This document shows, in pieces, positions 24,006 to 31,450 of a stretch of DNA of 34,828 bases. The position numbers were made by a program, and so were the translations under genes. This DNA comes from Lentisphaeria bacterium UBA1791 (GTDB taxonomy: Bacteria > Verrucomicrobiota > Lentisphaeria > Victivallales > Victivallaceae). The first letter of the stretch is position 1. The number at the start of each line of letters is the position of its first letter. The stretch is from NCBI GenBank assembly GCA_002314455.1, contig DCFZ01000044.1, positions 1 through 34,828 of the forward strand, given 5' to 3'. Below the pieces are notes generated by a model. It made no database searches and had not been told where the DNA came from. It worked only from the letters and a program-made list of their open reading frames with translations.

Positions 24006-25294
24006 GCGACGATTCCCCGACTCTCAGCAGTTTTGCGACGCTCTTTGCCCGCCCCGACGCGAAAGGCAAACTCGCCGTGCCGGAGCGGCAGCTTCTGCAA
24101 TGGACTGACGGATTGCTCCGCGCCGAAGTTTCCGGCGCGCAAAAAAGCGATTTTCTCAACGCGATCGCCGAAAAATTCGGCGCGGCGGGCTTCGCCGATC
24201 AGCTTTACCGCGAAATTTTTGACCTCTTTATCGCGCACGGCGTGAGCGCGCACAGCATCGCGCCGGCAAACGACGACGAAAACCGCGCCTTTTTGCTCGA
24301 AAACGCGGCGGATCTTTTGACGGGATTGCAAAAGATCGTCAAAGACGTCATCGCCGACGCGCCCCGCCGCCTCTCGCCCGAAGCGAAAAAGATCGCGGAA
24401 ACGCTGCCTAAAACGCGCGATCTCGACGCGATTTCCGCCGCTATCGCGGCGCACGACCGCTTTTCGCGTTGCCGCACGTTCCGTTTCGACGGCGACCAGC
24501 TCGTTGAAGCGGAACTCGGTTCCGCCAAAAAGATCACTTCCTTTTACGGATTTGCCGGGGTGCGCGCGATCATCGCCGACCACCTCGCGGACTTCCGTCA
24601 GGGATTGGTCAACGTGCCGCTTCTGATCTACAGTCTGCCCGGCTACGGCAAGACGAGCATGACGATTTCCTACGCGCTCGCCGACAGCGACGACGTGCTC
24701 GTCCTCGCGGGACCGGAAGCACTCGCCGACGCGTGGGAAAAACTTTACGCGCTCGTCGCGGCGCGCCCCGACCGCCGGTTCATCCTCTTTTTTGACGACA
24801 TCGAGCCGCAAAATGTCGACTGGTACAATTTCCGCACGCACGTCGGCGGTGCCTACACGCTCGCCAAACACGTGCTTGTCATCCTCGCTTCCAACTACGA
24901 ATTTCCGGCGAGCATCCTCTCGCGCGGGCGGAGCGTCACCTTTCCCGTTTTCGACGAATTGCGCTGTACCGAGATGATCGAGGACTTTTTGCGCGATTTC
25001 GGGCTGAAGCGTCCCCCGGAAAACCTCGTCGCGTTGCTCGGCGCGGATTACACCGAAGCTTTCGGGCAGAAAAAGTTCACCGAATTGTCGCCCCGCACAT
25101 TGATGCGCCATCTGCTGGTCTACACGCAGAGCCGCGAAAAGCGGCGACTGCTCGCCGATCTCTCGGAGGGCGAAGTCATCACCCGCCCCGACCCGACGCT
25201 CTTTTACGAATTCAACATTGAATTGATGCGCACGCTTTACGGCGATCACTACATCGAGCGGTTGCGCGAGGAAAAATTGCGGAATCTGAAATGA
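24002..25294 (+). CDS. AAA+ ATPase, DUF815-like
   Basis: A 430-residue protein. The N-terminal ~180 residues are helical with no clear family. A P-loop ATPase follows: Walker A LPGYGKTS at 212-219, Walker B FILFFDDIE at 260-268, and a sensor-1-like ILASNYEF near 294-301, followed by an RGRSVTFP element with possible arginine finger near 308-315. It resembles bacterial DUF815 ATPases but is not a close match. The start ATG (24002) overlaps the DUF89 stop and has an AAGGAA site. I rejected an upstream start that lies in the DUF89 gene. The neighbour genes suggest metabolite or membrane work; function unknown. Confidence 0.75.
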   Translation: MSDDSPTLSSFATLFARPDAKGKLAVPERQLLQWTDGLLRAEVSGAQKSDFLNAIAEKFGAAGFADQLYREIFDLFIAHGVSAHSIAPANDDENRAFLLENAADLLTGLQKIVKDVIADAPRRLSPEAKKIAETLPKTRDLDAISAAIAAHDRFSRCRTFRFDGDQLVEAELGSAKKITSFYGFAGVRAIIADHLADFRQGLVNVPLLIYSLPGYGKTSMTISYALADSDDVLVLAGPEALADAWEKLYALVAARPDRRFILFFDDIEPQNVDWYNFRTHVGGAYTLAKHVLVILASNYEFPASILSRGRSVTFPVFDELRCTEMIEDFLRDFGLKRPPENLVALLGADYTEAFGQKKFTELSPRTLMRHLLVYTQSREKRRLLADLSEGEVITRPDPTLFYEFNIELMRTLYGDHYIERLREEKLRNLK

Positions 25295-25605
25295 TCTATT
25301 TGAGTTATCTTGTTTTCATCGCGGTCATCCTCTTTCTCTACTTTGCGAATGACCTCAATCTGCGCCGCCGCGATCTCGCGCAGGCGCGGATCATCTGGTT
25401 CGCCGTCGCGCGCAAAGTCGACGGCGCCATCGCGGACGATCTGCGGCAGTTTGCCGCGTTGACGCGCGAAAATCCGACGCCGGAACTGATCGTGGCGCGC
25501 GATCATTATCTTGCTTGTTATCAAAAACTTGCGGCATTTTGCGCGCACCACCGCATCATCGCCGCCATCTTGCGTTGTGATTGCCGAAAGGAGCGTGTCG
25601 AATGA
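25291..25605 (+). CDS. Small membrane-anchored protein of unknown function
   Basis: A 104-residue protein: one N-terminal membrane helix (residues 2-19) followed by a basic patch (NLRRRD) that should keep the rest in the cytoplasm, then helical sequence reminiscent of LemA-type helices and a Cys/His/Arg-rich end. The ATG overlaps the AAA+ stop as ATGA and the stop overlaps the next start in the same way, so it is translated as part of the block. Hence likely a real protein, perhaps a membrane anchor for the AAA+ ATPase (inference). Confidence 0.55.
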   Translation: MIYLSYLVFIAVILFLYFANDLNLRRRDLAQARIIWFAVARKVDGAIADDLRQFAALTRENPTPELIVARDHYLACYQKLAAFCAHHRIIAAILRCDCRKERVE

Positions 25606-26498
25606 TCCGGCGTGTCCTCTTGATCGGCGCGGGAGCAATCGGTATGCTCCACGCGGTCAAATTGGCGAAATGCCCCGGCGTTTCGCTGCAGCTGGTTGCC
25701 GACGCGGCGCGCCGCCAACGCTACAAGGAGTGCGGACTTTACTTCAACGACGAGGCGTTTGACTTCGTTTTCGCCGACGCGCCGTTTCCGGCGGAATTGA
25801 TCATCATCGCGACGAAATTTCCGCACTACCGCGAAGCACTCGACGCCATCGCGCCCTTTGTGCACAAAGAGACGATCCTGCTTCCTGTGCTGAACGGCAT
25901 TTCAAGCGCGGCGATCGCCCGGGAAGCGTTTCCGCAGGCAAAGGTCGTTTCGGGCTTTTTCCTCGGGCACGCAAGCGTCCGCACGGGGATGCGCGTCTAT
26001 CACGACGGCGTCGGGAAAACCAGCATCGGCGCCGTCGACGACCCTGATTCCGCCGGGGAAGTTTCCAAAGTCAAGGCGCTTTTTGACGCCGCCGGAATCC
26101 CCGTCGACGTCCCCTGCGATATGCGCGCGGCGCTGTGGAAAAAATTCATCCTCAACATCGGCGTCAACCAGACGAGCGCCTTTTTCCGCGCCGATTACGG
26201 CACGATCCAGCAAAATCGGAAAATGCTCGATTTCGCCGAAAAACTGATGGGCGAAGCCTTTGCCGTCGCCCAGCGGGAAAAGGTCGCCGTAAGTGCAGAC
26301 GCCGTCGCCGAGGCGATGCAGGTCATTCGCACCATGCCGCCCGACGCCAAGACGTCGATGTTGCAAGACGTCGAGAGCGACCGTCCGACGGAAATCGATC
26401 TCTTTTCCGGCGAATTGCTCCGGCGCGCGGCAAAATACGGTATGACATTGCCCGCCAACGCCGAAGTCTGGCAAAAGCTGGGAGTCGATGCGAAATGA
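25602..26498 (+). CDS. panE: 2-dehydropantoate 2-reductase-like protein
   Basis: A 298-residue NADPH-dependent ketopantoate reductase family member; PanE reduces 2-dehydropantoate in pantothenate synthesis. Rossmann GAGAIG is at 9-14, the NG of the substrate loop at 99-100, and the catalytic Lys with its partners in WKKFILNIGVNQTSA (179-193). The start ATG (25602) overlaps the previous stop (ATGA) and has AAAGGAG at 25586-25592. Length is normal. The family contains enzymes with other 2-oxo acid substrates; in this operon (away from panB and panC) the natural substrate is open. Confidence 0.85.
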   Translation: MIRRVLLIGAGAIGMLHAVKLAKCPGVSLQLVADAARRQRYKECGLYFNDEAFDFVFADAPFPAELIIIATKFPHYREALDAIAPFVHKETILLPVLNGISSAAIAREAFPQAKVVSGFFLGHASVRTGMRVYHDGVGKTSIGAVDDPDSAGEVSKVKALFDAAGIPVDVPCDMRAALWKKFILNIGVNQTSAFFRADYGTIQQNRKMLDFAEKLMGEAFAVAQREKVAVSADAVAEAMQVIRTMPPDAKTSMLQDVESDRPTEIDLFSGELLRRAAKYGMTLPANAEVWQKLGVDAK

Positions 26499-27628
26499 CG
26501 ACAATGCGTCAAAAGATTGCCAGAGCCGGCGTCATCGCCAAAATCGGCGCGATTGCGCTGATGGTGCTCGGTGCACTCGCACTGATGGCGCCGCTCCTTG
26601 CCAACGGCAGACCGTTGCTCTGGCGCGACGAAACGGGGATCACGTTTCCCTTTTTGCGCACCTTTTTTGCCAGCGACGCGCCGGAAGCCAAAGTCGATGA
26701 ATTTTTCAATTATCTCTTTCTGCTCACACTCTGCGGCGCGGCGCTCTCTTTCTGCCGCCGGTGGAAAAAGACGATCCTTCTGATCTGCGCGATCGCGGTC
26801 GCAATCCCCTTTTTCACGACGGCGCGGCGCGTCGACAAGCGCGACTGGCGCCAACTTGCCGAAACGACGGGCAATTTCGCCGTTTTCGCCCCGATTCCCT
26901 ACGGGCCGTTTGAACCCGCCGATCGCCCCTATCTCAAGCCGTCGCGCAAACATCTGTGCGGCACCGACGAGATCGGGCGCGACGTCGCTTCGCGGCTGAT
27001 CTACGGCGCGCGCGTCAGCCTTGCCGTCGGAATCTTGTCGACGTTGCTCGCGCTTCTGATCGGCACGCCGATCGGCTTGCTCTGCGGATATTTCGGCGGC
27101 AAACTCGACCTCTTTACGATGCGTATCGTCGAAATGCTGCTCTGTTTCCCGACGTTTTTGCTGCTTTTGATTTTAATGAGCCTCGGCGCCGACGCGCACA
27201 TGGAGGAGTCGGTGCCGCTTCTTGTCGGCATCATCGCGTTGACCGGCTGGATCGGCTTTGCGACGCTCGTGCGCGGCGAAGCGTTGCGATTGCGCACGGC
27301 GCCTTTCATCGAAAGTTGCCGCGTTTCCGGCGTGCCGGTCTACCGGATCTTGCTCACGCAACTTCTGCCCAACGTCGCGGCGGTGCTCGTCATCGCCTAT
27401 CCCTTTGCCGTCGCCGGTGCGATTCTGGCGGAAAGTTCGTTGAGCTTCCTCGGCTTCGGCGTGCGTCCTCCGACGGCGAGCTGGGGCAATCTGTTGCGGC
27501 AGGCATTCGACAATCCGCTCGAATACTGGCATCTGACGCTTTTCCCCGGCATCGCGCTCTTTCTGACCGTGATCGGCTTCAACTTCACCGGCGAGGGACT
27601 GCGCAAGATCCTCGACGTCAAAGCGTAG
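26495..27628 (+). CDS. ABC transporter permease, YejE-like (orphan)
   Basis: A 377-residue inner-membrane permease of the peptide/nickel type. Features: GTDEIGRDV at 156-164, the EAA coupling loop near 262-293 ending in LLPN, and SFLGFGVRPP at 317-326. The N-terminal part (residues 17-150) is long, with an extra membrane pair and a periplasmic section (NGRPLL...FPFL...FAPIPYGPF). It resembles YejE, part of the Yej importer of peptides and microcin C. Its partner permease, ATPase and binding protein are not in the window. It overlaps the previous stop as ATGA and is the last gene of the nine-gene operon. Confidence 0.85.
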   Translation: MTTMRQKIARAGVIAKIGAIALMVLGALALMAPLLANGRPLLWRDETGITFPFLRTFFASDAPEAKVDEFFNYLFLLTLCGAALSFCRRWKKTILLICAIAVAIPFFTTARRVDKRDWRQLAETTGNFAVFAPIPYGPFEPADRPYLKPSRKHLCGTDEIGRDVASRLIYGARVSLAVGILSTLLALLIGTPIGLLCGYFGGKLDLFTMRIVEMLLCFPTFLLLLILMSLGADAHMEESVPLLVGIIALTGWIGFATLVRGEALRLRTAPFIESCRVSGVPVYRILLTQLLPNVAAVLVIAYPFAVAGAILAESSLSFLGFGVRPPTASWGNLLRQAFDNPLEYWHLTLFPGIALFLTVIGFNFTGEGLRKILDVKA

Positions 27629-27657
27629 TTTCCGTTGCCGGAATCCCCCGTTTTCTG

Positions 27658-27686
27658 TTGAATTTCCCCGGTCGAAGATATATATT
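27658..27686 (+). promoter_or_regulatory. Promoter for clpC
   Basis: TTGAAT (27658-27663) and TATATT (27681-27686) with a 17-base spacer, 30 bases before the clpC start. The 88-base gap has no convincing terminator for the upstream operon; a weak TTCCG/CGGAA hairpin lies near 27630-27645. No CIRCE or CtsR operator was recognised. Confidence 0.6.
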
Positions 27687-27716
27687 ATCTTTATGAGATA
27701 AGATGGGAGCTGTTTT

Positions 27717-30188
27717 ATGGCGAACTACGACGAACCGGATTTCGGCAATTTCACGCCGCGCGCGCGGCAGGCGGTCAACCTCGCCGGTCGCGAAGCGGAA
27801 AAACTCAATCACGATGAGATCGGCACCGAGCATTTGCTGCTCGGCATCCTCGCCCTCGGCGAAGGCGTTGCCGTCAACGTCCTCTACACAATGGGCGTCA
27901 ATTTGGACGCGCTGCGCCTGGAAATCGAAAAGTGCTGCGGCAGTTTCGGCGGCGCGCAGACGCAGGGCAAACTGCCCTTTTCCAAGCGGGCGGTCAAGGT
28001 CTTTCAGCTGGCGACGCGCGAAGCGCAGAGCATGAACTACAATTTTGTCGGCACCGAGCACTTGTTGCTCGCCATCCTCCGCGAGGGGGAAAGCGTCGGC
28101 GCGCGGATGCTGAAAAATCTCAAGGTCGACCCCGAAGCGGTGCGCCGCGCCGTCGTCAAGGCGCTCGACGCCGACTTTCTGCCGGAAGAGGGCGCCGCCG
28201 ACAACGATTCGGTGATTCCCGCGGGCGCGCCCGGCGATCCCTACCCCGCGCTCAACGCTTTCGGGCGCAATTTAACGATGCTCGCCGAACGCGGTGAACT
28301 CGACCCCGTCATCGGGCGTAAAGAGGAGATCGCGCGCGTCATCCAGATCCTTTCGCGCCGCACCAAAAACAACCCCGTCCTGATCGGCGAAGCCGGCGTC
28401 GGCAAAACCGCGATCCTCGAGGGGCTCGCCGAAGCGATCGCCCGCCACGAAGTGCCCGAGATCCTCGCCGACAAGCAGATCTACGCGATCGACCTGCCGC
28501 TGATGGTCGCCGGCACCAAATACCGCGGCCAATTCGAGGAGCGCATCAAGGCGGTCATCGACGAAGTGCGCAACTCCAAAAAGGTCATCCTTTTCATCGA
28601 CGAGTTGCACACGATCGTCGGCGCGGGCGGCGCCGAGGGGGCGATGGACGCCGCCAACATCATCAAACCGGCATTGTCGCGCGGCGAACTCCAATGCGTC
28701 GGCGCGACGACGCTCGACGAATACCGCAAAGGCATCGAAAAAGACGCCGCGCTCGAACGCCGCTTCCAGCCGGTCGTCGTCAATCCCCCGTCGGTCGCGG
28801 ATTCGATCCTGATCCTCAAGGGGTTGCGCGAAACCTACGAAAAGCACCACCACGTGCACTACACCGACGCCGCGCTCGAAAGCGCAGTCAAACTTTCCGA
28901 CCGCTACATTTCCGGGCGGTTGTTGCCCGACAAGGCGATCGACGTGATGGATGAAGCGGGCGCCGCCGCGCGCATCGCCGCGCTGGTTTCGCCGCCCGAT
29001 CTTTCCGCGCTCGAGGCGGAAGTTTCCGAGGCGACGCACGCCAAGGAAAAGGCGATCGCCGATCAGGATTACGAACGCGCCGCCCGCTGCCGCGACCGCG
29101 AACGCGAATTGAAAAAAGTCATCGACGCCGAAATGAAAAAATGGCACGACGAAAGCGCGGGCAACGTCGCGACCGTCGACGCCGAAAATATCCGCGCGAT
29201 CGTTTCCAAGTTGACCGGCGTGCCGCTGACGCAGATTTCCGGCGCGGAAACGGCGAAACTTCTGGAAATGGAAACGCAGTTGCGCCGCAACGTCGTCGGT
29301 CAGGATGCGGCGATTTCGGCGATTTCGCGGGCGTTGCGCCGCAGTCGCGCCGACCTCAAAAATCCCGACCGCCCGATCGGCAGTTTCCTCTTTCTCGGGC
29401 CGACCGGCGTCGGCAAGACCTTGCTCGCCAAGACGCTTGCCGAATTCATTTTCGGCGACCGCGAAGCGCTGATCCAGATCGACATGTCGGAGTATATGGA
29501 AAAATTCAACGTGTCGCGTCTCGTCGGTTCGCCGCCGGGGTACGTCGGTTACGGCGAAGGGGGCGAATTGACCGAAAGAGTCCGCCGCCGTCCCTACAGC
29601 GTCGTCCTCTTTGACGAGATTGAAAAGGCGCACCCCGACGTGATGCACATGCTTTTGCAGATCCTCGAAGAGGGGCGCATCACCGACACGCTCGGCAGAA
29701 AAATTGATTTCCGCAACACGATCATCATCATGACGAGCAACGTCGGCGCGCGCGAGATCGCCACCGGCTCCGCGCTCGGATTCGGTTCCACGACGGCGCT
29801 CGATCAGTCGCGCGCCGATGAGCGGTTGATGGCGATCGCCAAAAAGAGTTTCAAGCCGGAATTTCTCAACCGCATCGACGAGATTGTCATTTTCAGGTCG
29901 CTCGACCGCGCGATGCTCCGCGCGATCGTCCGCCTCGAACTGCAACAACTTTCCGACCGCCTGAAAAAGAAAAATCTGTCGCTCGAAGTCACCGACGCGG
30001 CGTGCGATTTCTTGATCGGCGACCGCTACGAGACGGAATTCGGCGCTCGCCCGATCCGCCGCGCAATCGAGAGCAAGATCGAAGATCCGCTGTCGGAAAA
30101 ACTCCTCGCGGGCGAATTTGATTCGGCGAAAAAGATCAGGATCGACGTCGACGGCGGCAAACTCGCGTTCACCGTCCGCAAGGCGTAG
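27717..30188 (+). CDS. clpC: ATP-dependent protease ATPase subunit ClpC
   Basis: An 823-residue Hsp100 unfoldase that feeds substrates to ClpP. Layout: double Clp N-repeats at 10-150 (each with GTEHLLL), first AAA+ with Walker A GEAGVGKT (224-231) and Walker B ILFIDELH (291-298), a short UvrB/C-like middle domain around 440-475 (DYERAARCRDRE), and second AAA+ with GPTGVGKT (561-568), Walker B VLFDEIEKAH (630-639) and the sensor FKPEFLNRIDE. The LGF tripeptide in ALGFGST is placed like the ClpP-binding loop. The middle domain size puts it with ClpC rather than ClpB or ClpA. A GGGAG site precedes the ATG. clpP is not adjacent. Confidence 0.95.
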   Translation: MANYDEPDFGNFTPRARQAVNLAGREAEKLNHDEIGTEHLLLGILALGEGVAVNVLYTMGVNLDALRLEIEKCCGSFGGAQTQGKLPFSKRAVKVFQLATREAQSMNYNFVGTEHLLLAILREGESVGARMLKNLKVDPEAVRRAVVKALDADFLPEEGAADNDSVIPAGAPGDPYPALNAFGRNLTMLAERGELDPVIGRKEEIARVIQILSRRTKNNPVLIGEAGVGKTAILEGLAEAIARHEVPEILADKQIYAIDLPLMVAGTKYRGQFEERIKAVIDEVRNSKKVILFIDELHTIVGAGGAEGAMDAANIIKPALSRGELQCVGATTLDEYRKGIEKDAALERRFQPVVVNPPSVADSILILKGLRETYEKHHHVHYTDAALESAVKLSDRYISGRLLPDKAIDVMDEAGAAARIAALVSPPDLSALEAEVSEATHAKEKAIADQDYERAARCRDRERELKKVIDAEMKKWHDESAGNVATVDAENIRAIVSKLTGVPLTQISGAETAKLLEMETQLRRNVVGQDAAISAISRALRRSRADLKNPDRPIGSFLFLGPTGVGKTLLAKTLAEFIFGDREALIQIDMSEYMEKFNVSRLVGSPPGYVGYGEGGELTERVRRRPYSVVLFDEIEKAHPDVMHMLLQILEEGRITDTLGRKIDFRNTIIIMTSNVGAREIATGSALGFGSTTALDQSRADERLMAIAKKSFKPEFLNRIDEIVIFRSLDRAMLRAIVRLELQQLSDRLKKKNLSLEVTDAACDFLIGDRYETEFGARPIRRAIESKIEDPLSEKLLAGEFDSAKKIRIDVDGGKLAFTVRKA

Positions 30189-30215
30189 TCGAACGAGTTC
30201 TTTCCGGAGGGAAAA

Positions 30216-30590
30216 ATGAAAGAAAACGCTTCCGTCGTCTGTCCCGCGTGCGGCGAAACAACCATCGCCCGCAAATACCGCGTCAACGACGATTTTCTGT
30301 CGGCACAATACCGCTTGCGCTGTGCGCTCTGCGGCGCGGATCTCGGCGAGATCGACGCACCGGAAACTGCGGCAAGCGCCAACGCTTCAACCGCGCGGCT
30401 CGCCGCGTTGCTCGGCGGCGAAACGCTCACCAATGTCACGATTGATCCCGGCGACGGCTTCCGGCGCGGATGCCGCAACTGCAAGCACTTCATCGCGCAC
30501 CCCTTTAAGGCGGTCTGCGCGATTTCCGGCGACGAGACCGACCCGATGGCGGAGTGCGCAAAATTCGCCTTTCGCGAGGAGAAAAAATGA
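30216..30590 (+). CDS. Double zinc-ribbon protein of unknown function
   Basis: A 124-residue cytoplasmic protein with two Cys clusters. The first is a zinc ribbon: Cys9-x2-Cys12 and Cys36-x2-Cys39. The second is Cys86-x2-Cys89, Cys101 and Cys114, in the pattern CRNC...AVCAISG...ECAKF. The linker (50-80) is Ala/Thr-rich. A strong GGAGG ribosome site lies upstream and the stop overlaps the next start (ATGA). Eight Cys in two sets of four strongly suggest two metal sites. Possible regulator or adaptor for its coupled formyltransferase-fold neighbour; no family is recognised. Confidence 0.7.
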   Translation: MKENASVVCPACGETTIARKYRVNDDFLSAQYRLRCALCGADLGEIDAPETAASANASTARLAALLGGETLTNVTIDPGDGFRRGCRNCKHFIAHPFKAVCAISGDETDPMAECAKFAFREEKK

Positions 30591-31450
30591 CACCGCTCTT
30601 TGCTCCTCACACCGTTGAAGCCCCGGCGAAAACCGCCCTCTTTTTAAGCGGCACGGGCTCCAACGCCGAAGCGATTTTAAATTACGAAAAAAGTCACTTG
30701 TGCGCATTCAAGACGGCGCTCGTCGTCACCGACGCGCCCGACACCAGTCGCGCCGCCGAACTCGCCGAAAAATTCGATCTGCCGCTTTTCGGGCTCGACA
30801 TCAGAAAGTTTTATCAGGAGCACGGGGAAAACTCGATCAGGCTCGACAGCGACCGCCGCCGCGAACTGCGCGACGCGTGGAGCGAGCAGTTGTACAGCGT
30901 AATGAACTACTGCAAGATCGAACTCGTGCTTCTGGCGGGTTTCGTGCCGTTGACCAATCTCGCGGAAAAGCTCCCGTCGCTCAACGTCCACCCCGGCGAC
31001 CTCACGATCGAAGACGCCGACGGCAGCCGGATCCTCGCGGGACTTCATTTCCTGCCTGTCGAACGCGCAATCCTCGCCGGTCACAAGGTATTGAAAAGCA
31101 GCGTCATCCTCGTCCAGCCCTACCGTTCGGAAAAGGACGTCGACGCGGGCCCCGTCATCGGCATTTCAAGCGGAATGCCGCTCGATCTCGAGGGACACTC
31201 GCTTGCCGAATTGCAGGCGCTCTTTGACGCGCGCCAAAGCGGCAAAAAAGTCGATGACTTATTGCGCACGCTCGCCAAAAAGAACGTCGAACGCCTCAAA
31301 TATGCGGGCGATCACATCGTTTTTCCGGCGGCGACCAACGATTTCGCCCGCGGCGCATTTGCGCTTGACGGCAAAAAACTCTTTTACGACGGACAAGCTG
31401 TTTCCGTTGTAGAATATCAGGAAAATGGGGTTCAAATTCACCGCGGTTAA
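30587..31450 (+). CDS. Formyltransferase-fold protein, PurN-like
   Basis: A 287-residue protein of the 10-formyltetrahydrofolate-dependent transferase fold. Residues 19-30 (FLSGTGSNAEAI) match the PurN phosphate loop. The catalytic trio is kept: Asn133 and His135 in LNVHPG, and Asp186 in DVDAGPV. It is longer than PurN (about 200 residues): there is an insertion around 72-105 and a C-terminal extension from 215. So it could be a divergent GAR formyltransferase or an enzyme with another amine acceptor. The ATG overlaps the zinc-ribbon stop and has CGAGGAG upstream. Its end overlaps comEC by 26 bases. Confidence 0.75.
   Translation: MTPLFAPHTVEAPAKTALFLSGTGSNAEAILNYEKSHLCAFKTALVVTDAPDTSRAAELAEKFDLPLFGLDIRKFYQEHGENSIRLDSDRRRELRDAWSEQLYSVMNYCKIELVLLAGFVPLTNLAEKLPSLNVHPGDLTIEDADGSRILAGLHFLPVERAILAGHKVLKSSVILVQPYRSEKDVDAGPVIGISSGMPLDLEGHSLAELQALFDARQSGKKVDDLLRTLAKKNVERLKYAGDHIVFPAATNDFARGAFALDGKKLFYDGQAVSVVEYQENGVQIHRG

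Noticed and set aside
25602..26498. PanE assigned firmly to pantothenate synthesis
   Set aside because: Motifs fit the family, but there is no panB or panC nearby and the family includes enzymes for other keto acids.
27629..27660. Terminator after the permease gene
   Set aside because: Only a 5-bp TTCCG/CGGAA hairpin and no clear T tract.
28272..30308. 678-codon minus-strand open frame opposite clpC
   Set aside because: Same strand-mirror effect; clpC motifs are intact on the plus strand.
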